Shown here: piece by piece, positions 1 to 11,597 of the stretch
How positions within the stretch are numbered: position 1 is the stretch's first letter
Layout of the letters: the number at the start of each line of letters is the position of its first letter
NCBI GenBank assembly: GCA_025677815.1
Contig: JAIXMP010000052.1
Coordinates: forward strand, 1-64,000
Reading direction: 5' to 3'
Source of the DNA: Phascolomyces articulosus
Lineage: Eukaryota; Mucoromycota; Mucoromycetes; Mucorales; Lichtheimiaceae
DNA length: 64,000 bases
Made by a program: the position numbers and the translations under genes
Notes under the pieces: generated by a model
What the model was told of the DNA's origin: nothing
The model's database searches: none
The model's input: the letters and a program-made list of their open reading frames with translations, nothing else

Positions 1-1060
1 ACCCGCGGTTCAGTCGTAGATAATCCGATGAGCTTGGAAATCAATTTTGAATGGTGCATGAACTCAAAGGTCTATTTGATTGTAAAGTTAGAGTTGATAA
101 AGAGGGTGCTAGTTTGGCAAGATGGTCGACATTGTGAGAACATTTGACAAGTAAACACTGGGCGGAGTTGTTTGTCTTGATGTGTCTTCACTTGGAAAGA
201 TTTTATAATTCGACGTCAATTTCGCTTTTCTTTTGGTGCATGAACTTCACAAGAAAGAGTATCTGAAGTAGCTACTACCGAAGAGAGAGGAATACAATGT
301 AAATCTGAGAGGCAAATAAAACAAGCGACACCCAAAAGAAAGGTAAGATTTCGTTGTAAATCAGCCAATGATAAGTTATCCAAGGACAAGTGTAAGAGAT
401 AGTCGATGGTCAATATCGATCAATATTGGAAAAAGTAGTTTCACCGATGTCAAGTATACAGCTATTTTCGATGAAAAACCCATCGTGTCAGTTACCAGAT
501 GATGTTCCCACAAGAAATTAGATTTTCTAAAGGTACCTACAAAAAGACGATTGGCAGACAAAGGAGAAAGAGTGACCGTGAGATCCGTTTTTGTGTTGAA
601 GAATCACTATATGGGTAAGAATCATTTAAAATGCTTTTATCGTGTCCGTATGAAAAGAATACGTCTAATAGGTGTATCTAAATTTAAATGAGGAAGAAAA
701 GAATAAATAATAAATAAAATCGAATAACGCCATTGCTATGAAATGGGGTGAATCAGAACGGTATACCAAATAAGGTATAATGTTCAACAATAAGAAATAA
801 GAAATGAATAAACGCCCTCTTAGCAGAAGGCGTAAATTAACAATAACAAATATCAATCCTTACCTCTATGGACTCATACAAATACGTACCCAACAATAAA
901 TAAATAATTAGAAATAAACACTTCGTCGAAAAGTATAAAAGGACCTCAATTTTATTAGATAGTTGGATCATCATTACTTTGATTAAAATAAATCTTTATA
1001 GCAGTCTCAACGTATTATTATCGTCTTTATATTCCTATTTTTTATACCTTTTATATTTTT
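1..1060. other. Non-genic start of window, possible decayed coding remnant
   Basis: No intact gene is visible. Short open stretches on the plus strand (about 50-190, and again about 440-600) are interrupted by stops in every frame and read like decayed protein sequence, but no family is recognisable. The rest (600-1060) is AT-rich with no supported feature. Because the window begins here, a partial element extending to the left cannot be excluded. Confidence 0.35.
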
Positions 1061-1099
1061 CACAGCTTTGTTTATACATGTTATAGTAATTTTTAAATT

Positions 1100-1745
1100 T
1101 GTAGATACTGCGGTGAAGGTGATTGCACAATATCTACCGAAGTATCAAGAATTTATTTGCAAATTGAAAGATGAAGGATATACAATCGTCGAATTCGCAC
1201 GGAAATCGCCAACTGTGGACGATACATAACGAGAAACGAATCGCCCTTTTGCAGTAAACCAAAGGAAAAATTAATGGTCGATCATTTGTTTGCATCATTG
1301 TGTTCTAAAGCAAGTGATTCATGTTGTGAAAGGGACACAAAAAAGACGGTGAATCAGTAACCAAATTGAATGCCTTTGGTGAAACGATAATAAAAATCAT
1401 TGAATTGTCTGGGTTAATTAATCATTTGATTATTGGAACGTTTCTTTAGACATGTTACGATTCATTATCAGTATATCAAAAGTTTGTCTTGTAGCTATTG
1501 ATCATGCTGGTTTGACGGCGAACACTGACGATCTTGGCCAATTCTTATTATAAACTAAAACTTAATCATGAGAAATACGGACAATTATTTACCAAAACAC
1601 AATTTGAATAGACGCAATCAACAAGTTAAAAAGATAATAATTGACAAGTTACCTACAGCAATGAAATGATTGTGTATGATTCTAGCCAATTGTTAAGCGA
1701 CGGAGCAAAATTGGAGGAATATAATTGTCGAAAACTCTAACATTT
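1100..1745 (+). pseudogene. Decayed ORF with ARKS motif, family without a known function
   Basis: Stitching plus-strand frames gives a continuous but broken protein-like reading: a segment reading YLPKYQEFICKLKDEGYTIV, then EFARKSPTVDDT followed directly by a stop, then pieces resembling KGKLMVDHLFASLCSKASDS, an AIDHAGLTANTDDLGQFL segment and a C-terminal EEYNCRK near 1720-1735. Stops and frame changes occur at several points, so it cannot encode a full protein. I believe similar short proteins (ARKS near the start, a (V)xIDYxGLTT-like centre, a Y/FNxRK end) recur as hypotheticals in Mucoromycota, but this is from memory. The ARKS start faintly recalls the GYARxS of serine recombinases; the catalytic context is absent, so no function is assigned. 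It sits directly before a retroelement ORF1-like remnant. Confidence 0.4.
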
Positions 1746-1749
1746 AAAG

Positions 1750-2105
1750 AAATTGGAACAACCACAACAGCAACGCCAACAACAAAAGTATCATCATTAG
1801 CTACAACAACTCACAAAAAATGAAACAGCGACCTCATATGCTAAGATAGCTGGAAAAAAATTACTAGTTACCAGAGAAAAGAGTACAGCAACCCCCAACG
1901 GAAAAAATTGTCCAGTGGGGACGTCGCCTCCTTCAACCAGCATCCGGTCCCACTGCATATACCTTCATATAAATGGGTGCTCCCGTTGAGCATTACATAG
2001 TAAAATCCGGAAAGCTCTTAATTTAGTTGGCGTAGCAAAGGAGGGGGTAATTGACGTTCATTTCCCAACACATGGTGCTGTAGGACTTTTGGTACCTTCA
2101 TGTAT
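1750..2105 (+). mobile_element. Retroelement (LINE-type) ORF1-like remnant
   Basis: Downstream of a glutamine-rich stretch the reading SYAKIAGKK appears near 1838-1860, and further on a piece reading RKALNLVGVAKEGVIDVHFP followed by THGAVGLLV (about 2010-2095). This matches in layout the remnant at 41210-41640, which reads YVYIPRRKR, then an 'R..LR.L......IIDISYPA.NI' block. The shared block (LRxL...x(I/V)(I/L)D(V/I)xxPxxxxVxLLV) is what I associate with ORF1-like proteins of Mucorales non-LTR retroelements. Stops and frame changes are present and no reverse transcriptase follows, so this is a dead 5' fragment. Family naming is from memory and tentative. Confidence 0.45.
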
Positions 2106-3143
2106 CATTTCCTATTTCTTTTAATATTCAAAACAATGATGGTTTATTATATAAAAAATGTTTTGTTTTGAGAGTAATTATCAATTATCAACTCTAAATG
2201 GTCTATTAATTATTAATAATAAGGCTTTGATGTCAAATGCAAACTCATTGCTGGTCTCATGACCTAGTAATTTTGTTTACATTCCATGTGAAAAAGTAAA
2301 AACCCAGTGATGAGGAACTCGGCGTTTTTTAGATTATAAAAAAAAATTAAAAGGAACAATAATGGTTAATGTTAGTGATTCCTTATTGATAAACGGGCAT
2401 TATACATATTATACTATGGATAGTAGTAAACGTAAAATGAATCAGTACACAGTTATTAATAATAAAAAGGCAGGATATATTGCTCATGGAAGGAGTTTAT
2501 TTTCTTATACGTACAAAAACGAATAATTGTATGTGTTACCATGAACTTGAATATTTTTTTTTCTCTGTTTGTGCCACTCCCCTACTTTTCTTCTCAAAGA
2601 AAGTATCGCCTATTTCGATATAAATATATCGAATTGTGAAGTATCCTTCTATACATAGTAAACCATATTCTTTTTATTATTATTATTAATTATTGAATTA
2701 TTTAATTATAAAATGCTCATGCTTATAACAATATAGAATTCCAATGAAGAATTCGATAGATGTATTTACAAATAAAAACAAGTTATACGATGATCATCAA
2801 TGAAAACATGGGTTTATTCTTTCTTCTTGTCCCTCTTTTTTAATACACTACTATGCGTACCACTATTGTACTACCACCTATTAACTTTTCTACTTCAAGA
2901 TAACAAAAACAAGGTGTAAAAATAAAGGTCCATAAGACATTATTCAATACTGTTTATAAATGAAAATAGATGAAGTTGCGTTTTATTATATTTATATTTT
3001 TTATTGCTATTTAAATTGGCTAATAAATTCCAAATACATAGCGGGGGAACTTTTAAACTACTTCCAAAAATTAATTCATTGGGCCATACTTTTTAACACC
3101 TTTCATTTTTTTTTGGTGGCAAATTTCATCGACTGTGTTGACC
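2106..3143. other. Intergenic, AT-rich, no gene seen
   Basis: No open frame with coding character on either strand. Contains short A/T runs and ATT-type microsatellite sequence (near 2675-2700). The last few hundred bases must hold the promoter and leader of the GGA gene starting at 3144, but no specific element can be named. Confidence 0.5.
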
Positions 3144-6100
3144 ATGGCCGATCGATTGCAAGATCTCATTGGTATGTTATATACTATTTGATATTCCACT
3201 GTCGCTATGTGTACATTGAGACACCATCTATTCCCATTGTCTAACTTTTTTAATAATAAAACAGCGGGTGCATGTAGCCCAGCACATTCAGGCCCTGACT
3301 TGGAACTGAATCTCGAGATTTGCGATTTGATCAATAGAAAGCTAGGCACTTTGTAAGTTTTTAAGGTTTTTTTTATATGCATACACTTTTACATTATCGT
3401 CAAGTTATGTTAAGTTGTCTAATTTTCATTTCTAGTCCTCGGATTGCTGCCATGACGATTGTACGCCTTGTCAATAGTCGAAGCACGAATCAGGGGATGT
3501 TGGCACTTTCGGTAAAGAAAATCAAAGCAAAGCACGCTTAAACACTAAGAACAACAACCAAAACCATGAATTGATAGATAGACTGATAGAAAGAAAAAAT
3601 GCATGACCAACCCGTTTTTGTAGCTTTTAGATATTTGTGTAAAGAATTGTGGTTATCCCTTTCATTTACAAATATCCACCAAAGAATTCTTGAATGCATT
3701 GGTATATAGTTTTCCGGCTCAACCTCAAACGAGTCTGAGCTTTGCTGCGCGACCGCCACAAAAAAAGAGTCTAGACATTCAATGGAATCATTTTGATTAT
3801 GTCCCTCATCAACCTTCTGTTCCGGATCCTGTGGTGGAACGCGTTCTTTATATGTTGAAAGAATGGAAAGTTGCTTTGGCAGATCGAGCTCCTTATAAAG
3901 AGGATTTGGCTAATATCAATAGCATGTATCGTTTGTTAAAACGAAGAGGTAGAGAAAAAAAATATAATAACGATTACTCGATACGAATAATAGATATACA
4001 CTTGGAATAGATTCCTTTTTTTTTTTTTTTGTTGACAACCTCTACTCTTTTCCCTACCTGTTTAATTAGGGTATCGGTTCCCAGAATTAAAAGAAGAATC
4101 TGTAGCATCTTTGGTTCCTCATAGTGTAAGTCAAAAAATAGATCCGAGAAATAATATAATGTAAAAAAATCTAATTTTTGGTATCATTCATAGGTATTAA
4201 GAACACCTGAAGAACTTGAAGAAGCTGATAATGTGAGATTGTCAGCTGTAAGTACACCAAAGTTAGAGAGAAAAAACAATGAAATGACCTTTTAATAGAT
4301 GGATATCTATTTTATTTACTTATTGACAACATCGGTCGCTTTTATCTAATAGAAACTCCAAGAACATATTCGTCGTGGAACTGAAGAGGATCTAATTTTA
4401 GCTGATATTATTATGAAATGGCTTTCTGGTTATGTAAGTGATTGGATCAATTAAAGATAACTTTATGCACTCTGCTGTTTTTATTGTGATAATAGTTAAT
4501 CTGAGGATCAACGATGATTTTTTAGGAGAAACGTGGTAGACCTGATTATCGACAACGTTTCGCTGAACAATTACGGGGTATTCGTAGTAAAGCAATCGTG
4601 TTATATGAATTATTGGAAAGCATGAGAGAGGGTGAAAAAATCGATCGAGCTATGCAGGTACATCTACCACAGCATGTTTTAGATAGGATGCACTTACTTC
4701 TAAATAGAAAATCTAAATACGATCTTAAATCTATGTGGATAGGATTTACATAATGTCTGTACAAAAGCGAAATCCAAAATTAAAAGTATTCTCGAAAATG
4801 AAGAAACAAATCATACTGGTAAATATAATTACAAGCATAGAAAAACATGGGTAACTATCACTGGAAACGTTGCTAAGAGATAACCTATGGTTACTATTTT
4901 TTACAGAGCCATTGGTTGCATTATATCATATGCTTGACAAAGTTATAAGAAAATATTCTGATATTGAGAAAGGAATATACAATACACAATACGATATTCA
5001 TAGTAAATCAACCGAACCAATGAAAGCATCCTCATCTGCAAAAGCACAACATCAAAAGCAGCCAGAACAGCCCGACGTGAGTTTAATTGATTTAGATGAT
5101 GACGTTACTATGACAAACATTACAACACCCTCAATAGGATCAAAGCCTTCATCCTCTTCGTTATTCAATGACAATTACAATAATATAAACGGAAGCAGCT
5201 CTACTACAACCAATGAACTTTTTGATATTTTTGGTGAACTGCAACAAAATGATACCGGTTCTTTGCAACAACAACAATCTTCAACTCTATTTTCATCTAC
5301 TTCAATTAATACTAATCCTTATAATTCTACCACTACTTCTACTCCTACTACTGCTACCAGGACTATTACTTCATCCACACTATCTTCTTCATCATCATCT
5401 GCATCATCATTATCACCTCCTGCTGGACATGCTGTTGATAATAATAACAACAACAATAATAATGATCTGATTTCACGTAAGTATACACATTTTATGTGAT
5501 GAACATGTTTGAAAGGTTGAAAAAAAAAAGAAAACTCATGAACGGACATATCCTATTATTTTAGATTTATTGCATGATAAAAATGGATTGCAGATACATT
5601 TGGATATTTATGAAAAGATAGGTACTATATTGAAATTACGATGTTTCTTTTCTAACCAATCGACTGCACCTATGGAAACAATGGAATTACAATTATCTGC
5701 ACCCAAGGTAAATAGGAATAAACCAATAATTCGCGTACTATATATTTCATTATTTATTTACCCGATACTCTCTTCCTTTTTGGCATATTGGATAGTCAAT
5801 GCAAATCAATATGGGACGTGTGTCATCTTCTGTGATACCACCTAAATCTTTCAAAAGTGTGTTTCAGAATATTACACTTAATAATCCAAACGACGTAAGT
5901 TTATTGTTTTTTGTTTACGCTGATTGATCAAGGGTCATCTGAAAATCAGAAAATGCGTTTTACTGACAAGTTCATCTACTTATTTATTTATATTTTCTTT
6001 TTAGGATTCATTAAGGTTACGGTTTAAAGTGACATATGATCAATTAGGTGTACAAATGGAACAAACGGGTGAATATTGTAGTAGTAGTGATTCTACTAGT

Positions 6101-6199
6101 ACTAGTAGTCATCATGTTATTACAGACAACAATAATATCATCAATAATACTCTGTCAACGAGCACAGTAGGAACAAATGATGATCACTTAATGATATAA
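3144..6199 (+). CDS. GGA: GGA-type clathrin adaptor (VHS-GAT-GAE)
   Basis: Spliced gene of about ten exons encoding an Arf-binding adaptor that sorts cargo between the trans-Golgi and endosomes. Exon 1 (3144-3171, MADRLQDLI) and exons to about 3950 give the VHS domain, including the LLDICVKNCGYPFH block. Exons between about 3624 and 4950 give the end of VHS and the GAT three-helix region (RRGTEEDLILADIIMKWLSG, then a helix with RSKAIVLYELLESM and LVALYHMLDKVIRKYSDIEK). A long low-complexity hinge follows (Ser/Thr/Asn-rich, poly-Asn near 5440), containing a clathrin-box-like SLIDLDDDV at about 5080-5103. The last exons (5565-6199) give the gamma-ear/GAE domain (LHDKNGLQIHLDIYEKIGTI, FFSNQSTAPM, SLRLRFKVTYDQLG). 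The end is at TAA 6197-6199, after a Ser/Asn-rich tail. Donors and acceptors are canonical and phases join cleanly. No truncation is seen. Confidence 0.9.
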
Positions 6200-6310
6200 T
6201 AGTAATAAAAGAGGAACACATACTTTTCTATTTATATAAACATGACATGCATTCATAGGGCTAAATATGCATACCATCTTTGCATACGGATATGTATAAT
6301 GATGATATTA

Positions 6311-6347
<37 letters not shown>

Positions 6348-6919
6348 ATATATAAACATATATATTTATATAATTATATTTATGATAACTAAAGCAATGT
6401 ATACAAATTCTCTCTTTTTTTGGTTTATTGGTTAGTTCGTGAGAGTGTGTGTGAGATCACTGATATCAAAGTTATAAAAAAAAGAAAAAAAAGAGAAAAA
6501 CATTCATGTAGTTAGTTATATAAGGAGAAGAAAAAAAATAATGGAAATAGTGAGAGAGAGAGTTATGTTAAAATTTGTTGAATGTGAGAGAATAGAAGAA
6601 TAGAAACGGGAGAACGACGATATAGAGCGTGTGCTATTGATGTGCGGATGGATAAGTGTTTGTGTTTGTGTATACGCGTGTGGACTATGCAGACTAAAAG
6701 AAGATAAGAGAAAGGTGAAAGAAAAAGAAAAAGAGACGGGTAAAAAACAAAACACGCGAAAGAAGAAAAAAGACAATGCTAGTAACGCGAGGTGAAGAAA
6801 AAAAATAGTTAAAAGAAACTTATAATTCATTCGAAATCATATCATCATGGCTAATAAATATTTTTTAAAAAAGGTTTGTTATTCTTCGAGGTTAGTCCGA
6901 TGAAATATAACGTATTCTT
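6200..6919. other. Convergent 3' intergenic region with ATT microsatellite
   Basis: Lies between the 3' ends of the GGA gene (+) and casein kinase gene (-). It holds an ATT trinucleotide run at about 6311-6341, then purine-rich low-complexity sequence (6470-6830). Open frames here are by-products of the purine bias, not genes. Confidence 0.6.
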
Positions 6920-9095
6920 TTAATGCAAGCTTCTTTTAAAAGAGAGATAAATATTTACATTTGCGGATGGTACGTTTCGTGCTGATGGTGATGCTAAAAC
7001 ATTTCCCTTTGGAAGGCCTGTCATGGGTGCCTTGGAAGCTGGAGTGGATCGACGAAACGACGACATATTCATAGGATCACCTGGGGATCCTCCAGGTGGT
7101 ACTGCAACGCGTGATGAAGAGGCAACACCACTAGGTCCTCCAGCAGCAGCTACAGCAGGGGAACGCAATGATCTGAGCGCATCATCATTATATTCTTTTT
7201 TTATATCTCTGTACATTGGATCAACATCTACTGGATCCTTTTTTATTTGTGCTTCTTGTTTTATTTGTGGCTGTTGCTGTTGTTGCTGAATGTTATCCTT
7301 CTCCTAATGGATGGAATCATGCCATTTAGTCATTACAATCAAATAAATAATCAAATTGTATCCTCTTCCTCTTCCTTCCCTCTTTTCTTTTTCTCTTGAG
7401 TCCTTCACTCCTCCATTTATATAATATCCTTACCAACTTATAAGAAGTCCAATCAAACATGTAATCATATTGATAACCTTCCCGTACAAAAAGATCTCGG
7501 AATAATTTGCGAAGATAGCTATAATCAGGCTTATCATCAAATCGCAACGAGCGTGTATAATTGAGATAAATGGCAAATTCACTCGGGAATCCACGACACA
7601 ACAATTCGGTAGGTGTTGTCATTTTCTTTTCCATGATACGATCATACTTTTGTTTCTTGGTAGCTGCTTTCAATCCTTGCCATGGCAACTGACCACGACA
7701 AAAGTACATGAGTACATATCCTAACGATTCCAAATCATCTCGCCGTGATTGTTCTATCGGTTGTTTTTGTAAGAATATCATCATAAGAATAAGTTGAGGA
7801 GAAAGAAAAAAAAGAAACGCGCGTCCCTTTTGTCATTCTTATACTTTTATATATCAAGATAATTCTACTTACCAACACCTAAATGTGTATTAATGCTAGC
7901 ATATCGAGCTGTACCCGTCAAATTCTTGTTTTCCCTATAAGGGATATGTAAATGGGTTCGTGGATCACGATATTTTTTCGCCAAGCCAAAATCAATAACG
8001 TTGACTTGGTTGCCTCGTTTACCAATACCCATTAAAAAGTTATCAGGTTTAATATCGCGATGGATAAAGTTCTTGGAGTGGATATACTCGATGCGGGAAA
8101 GCTAATATAACCAAATTAGATCACACAAAAATAAAAATAAAAATAACACACGCACCACATCTATACGCACACAAAGTTTACCCCATCCCCCCATCTATTT
8201 TATCTATGAACTTCTTTGCTACCCCTTTCTCCTTCCACTCGTTTCTCTTTATAATTATATCCTCATCTTCTTTATTACCATCTGATCAGCTAAAAGCAAT
8301 ACAGTCTTGAGTTGAAACTTGCGATTACAAAAGTTGAATAAATCTTCAAGTGATGCTATAATTATTATTTTTGTTTGGGGGGAGAGGAAGAAAAGCAAAG
8401 AGAGAAATGATTTTCATTATTGTTGTTAGTTAATTAATTATTGTCTTTGTGTCCTTTTTGTACTTTATACATATACCCCATCCTTATTTAAACCATAGAG
8501 ATGATAGATAAATAGATAGAACGATAGATAAAGAAAGAAAAAGATGTACTTACGTCCCATAAGATCAATCACCATAGCATTATAATCACATTCAGTACCA
8601 TACCATCTTACAAAAGGAATACCTACACCACCTTGTAATGCCCTATAAACTTTGGCTTCATATTCCAATTGCGGATGCTTTGCTTTTACTGATTCCAATT
8701 TGATTGCTACTTCTTCATTGGTAATAATGTTGGTCCCTTTATAACCATGGTAAAAGAATAAACAAAAAAAAAACGCCAGTCAATAAGAGCCCCCGAATTA
8801 TGAAATAAAGTAAATAAATAAACGTTACAATAAATTGAGTCAGTTATTAAAATCGAATGGCAAATAGGGGAGAGAGAAAAAGAAGGAAGGGGATGGACAT
8901 ATATATCTCCAATGGGGGTTAGGAAGAATGAAATAGGAAGGATTCAATAGTGACAAAGAGAGAGAGAAAAAGGTAATAGTATGACTAGAATATGTTAGAA
9001 AGAGAGAGGCTCAGCTTACCAAGATAAATATCACCAAAAGAACCAGACCCAATTTTACGACCAATTCTGAACTTGTTACCCACTCGCAAATCCAT
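6920..9095 (-). CDS. HRR25: Casein kinase 1, Hrr25/Hhp1 (delta/epsilon) type
   Basis: Ser/Thr kinase of the CK1 family, expected in DNA repair, vesicle traffic and cell-cycle signalling. Reading down from ATG 9093-9095: [20 protein letters not shown] with GDIYLG (glycine loop), then NEEVAIKLE with the ATP-site Lys and [14 protein letters not shown]. Next come [20 protein letters not shown] and [13 protein letters not shown], the catalytic loop [13 protein letters not shown], the Mg site [11 protein letters not shown], and the CK1-specific [16 protein letters not shown] in place of [22 protein letters not shown] and [11 protein letters not shown] end the kinase core. The last exon (6920 to about 7290) is a Gln-rich then Ser/Pro/Ala-rich tail ending at TAA. 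About six exons; introns near 7300-7435, 7785-7870, 8105-8280, 8360-8555 and 8740-9020. There is no Cys-Cys C-terminus, so it is unlike the palmitoylated Yck kinases. All catalytic residues are present. Confidence 0.93.
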
Positions 9096-9588
9096 GTGTT
9101 ATTCAATTAGTATGGAGTTATTATTATTATTATTGTTGCGTTAAGAATATGTATTTGCTATACGTATATGGTTTTCTTTTTTTGTAAAAAAAAATAGACA
9201 GGAATTTGAAATAAGAGAAAAAAAAGAGAGACAGAGAGAGGGAAAGTCAATGTATATTAACAATAACACACACTAATGAAGTCCTTTTTGCTTCAAACAA
9301 AATTAGATGGACAAAGTAATAAGAAAAAGAAAAAAAAAGAGAGAGTGAAAAAAAAGAGAGCAGAGAAGAGAAGGGAGAAAGGAGAAAGATTTTCTGGTGT
9401 GAAAGAAGAAATGCTGGACACCAAAGTATTAAGACCAGCAAAACCACCACCACCAGCAATGTGAATATGTGTGTGTGGACTGCTTGCTGAGAATTTATAC
9501 TTCGTCTTTCTCCTCCTAACTTTTTACTTTTCTCCTCACGCCACACTTTCTTCTTCCTTCATTTTTTTGTATATATTTTCATATCTTC
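9096..9588. promoter_or_regulatory. Divergent promoter region
   Basis: The 493 bp between the starts of the casein kinase gene (-) and the small gene at 9589 (+) must hold both promoters. It is strongly strand-biased: purine-rich at 9200-9400 and pyrimidine-rich at 9490-9560. Short open frames in it are low-complexity by-products. No defined factor site can be named. Confidence 0.45.
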
Positions 9589-10282
9589 ATGTTGAACGAT
9601 ACTGCATTGGAAACTCCTTTGAAACCTAATCATGAGATTTTAATTGTTTCACCACTTCCTATTCGACCACTTCATTCCACTCGTAAATCTCATGTGGATG
9701 GGTAAAAAATCATCTATTTTTTTTCCCTGTTTATTTATTATTATTATTTTTTATCTGTTTCAAATAGAAAATGTTTAATAATAATAATAATAATAATAAA
9801 ATAATATGGATTTTAGAATAATAACAAAAGAACAAGAAGAAGATGCTCGCTCTGAGCTATTGGAAATCATGACACCTGGTAGTAAACGAAGAGAGAGCCA
9901 TCCTCCTCATCCTCATCAGCATCATTCTCATAACAATAATAATTATCATCACGAAGAAACAATCATTGTTGACGTACCAGCATCACCTGTTTATCGTACA
10001 TTAAATCCGCTCCCACACGATACTTCTTTTATCCATGCTGCGGCCGCTTTTCTTACTGTACAAAATGCCATGGCGGCTATGGCAGCAGCAGCAACCACTA
10101 ACACAACTGTAAATGATAATCATTATAATGCGATGGATACCTTACAAATGCCATCTCCTGTTACTACAAATACTACTACTACAAATACGACAGCAACAGC
10201 ATCTCGTTCGAGAACAACCACTAGAACTCGTTCTTATAGTGTTGGTGATGATCGAAATAAGATCCCTGCTATTGTTTGTTAA
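9589..10282 (+). CDS. Small low-complexity protein, function unknown
   Basis: Two-exon gene. Exon 1 (9589 to about 9701) reads MLNDTALETPLKP, then ILIVSPLPIRPLHSTRKSHV and DG; an intron with GTAAAA donor and TTTTAG acceptor (ending 9816) joins in frame to IITKEQEEDARSELLEIMTP. The second exon then carries a His-rich stretch (HPPHPHQHHSHNNNN), the segment VDVPASPVYRTLNPLPHDTS, an Ala-rich hydrophobic patch, Thr/Asn repeats, an Arg/Thr-rich SRSRTTTRTRSYSVGDDRNK and ends PAIVC. About 195 residues. No domain is recognised; composition and the RSYS motif suggest a disordered, possibly phosphorylated regulatory protein. The coherent splice and short conserved-looking blocks favour a real gene. It shares a divergent promoter with the casein kinase. 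Confidence 0.6.
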
Positions 10283-11473
10283 AATGGAATTGAAAACCTT
10301 GGCTTCTCTCTTTTGGCCTTGTACATAACATAACATATATAAACACACTCACGCCATATACACTCTTTTTTTTATATAGTCCCTTACCGTACTTACTCTC
10401 TCTCCCCCTTCTTTTATAACTTTATCTTCTTTTTTTAAAACGTACTTCATTATCTATACACTTTCCTTTCATCTTTAGTTTTCTTCCATATATATTTTTT
10501 TCGAAACCCACGACCAATTTGTGTAAAAACAACAACAAATTCCTTTCTGATTGTCTATATCTTACTCTCACTTAAAACAACCATATCAAGCATATATATT
10601 CTTCTTTGTTAATTTGTAGTATAAAACACATACACTTTTATTTTTACTTTCCTTTCAAAAAATCACAGTGTGAACTCTTTTTTTAATATATCGGATAATT
10701 GATGTTAAACCATACCTGTTGATTTGGCTCAGCAAAAACAAAAAAAAAAGCCAATGTCATTTTCCACCCCAATTTTTGTGGCTTCAATTCAATTCACCTA
10801 ATTGAATTGAATGGATCATCTTGCCATCATCTTTGATAGGATTGATGCAATTGAAATTTGGTGGATATTTATTTGGGATCAAAAATAATCAGTTGTGTCT
10901 TTGGTCCCTGATGTTTGTTGTTGACTTGTTTGAGAGATATATTTCATAAGGTTAAAACAGAACCAATCAAAACACTCATTTGTCTTTTCTTGGTAAAATA
11001 TCGCTATCAAAAAAGAAAACTCAGCTAAACTTTGTTATTACTTTACCATTGATATATGTGTGTATGTGTGTGAAAGGTTTCCTTGGCAGTATCTTGTTGG
11101 AATAACGTGATTTTAATGTTATGATATTATCACCATACAAGTGGTTATATAATTATCAGCTGATAAATCATAACATAAAAAGGGCCTCTGCTCTCTCCAT
11201 TAACGGTGCACACACACACCAATCATACTATAAAACAGTAAAAATTGATTGAAGTGAAATGAAACGGTGGCACACAACACGTCAAGTAGATATAAAAAGA
11301 AAAGGAGAAAAAGAAACTAATATAATAACCCCAAAAATTCATTCCTTTTTTTTCTGTATCCTTCTGTCCTTTCCAATTATATCCATAGATTGAGAACAAA
11401 TAGCTTACCATTGAAGTGAATTACATTGAAAAGATACCTTAAATTCCATTAAAAACCATAACTATATATATAT

Positions 11474-11597
11474 CAGTATCATAACTCATTTTATTCTTTT
11501 TGGTAAAAACTGGACCTTCTCTGCCAAACGATTTGCTGTTTTAACTCAGAACATTTCTAAATTAGGAAGGAGGTGAGTTAAGAATACTGAAATCGAG
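11474..11597 (+). repeat. Dispersed ~120-bp repeat, copy A
   Basis: Copy A is nearly identical to the reverse complement of 52946-53065 (copy C) and matches 29465-29537 (copy B) over its first ~73 bp. Shared landmarks include TTTTATTCTTTTTGGTAA, TGGACCTTCTCTGCCAAAC, GCTGTTTTAACTCAGAACAT and AGGAAGGAGGTGAGTTAAGA. It begins near ATAACTC and ends near GAGTTAAG, so a short imperfect inverted repeat (TAACTC/GAGTTA) may mark its ends, as in a MITE. It has no coding capacity. Confidence 0.8.

Noticed and set aside
9247..9546. Opposite-strand open frames between the casein kinase and the small gene
   Set aside because: They are produced by purine/pyrimidine-biased promoter DNA and have no protein-like composition.
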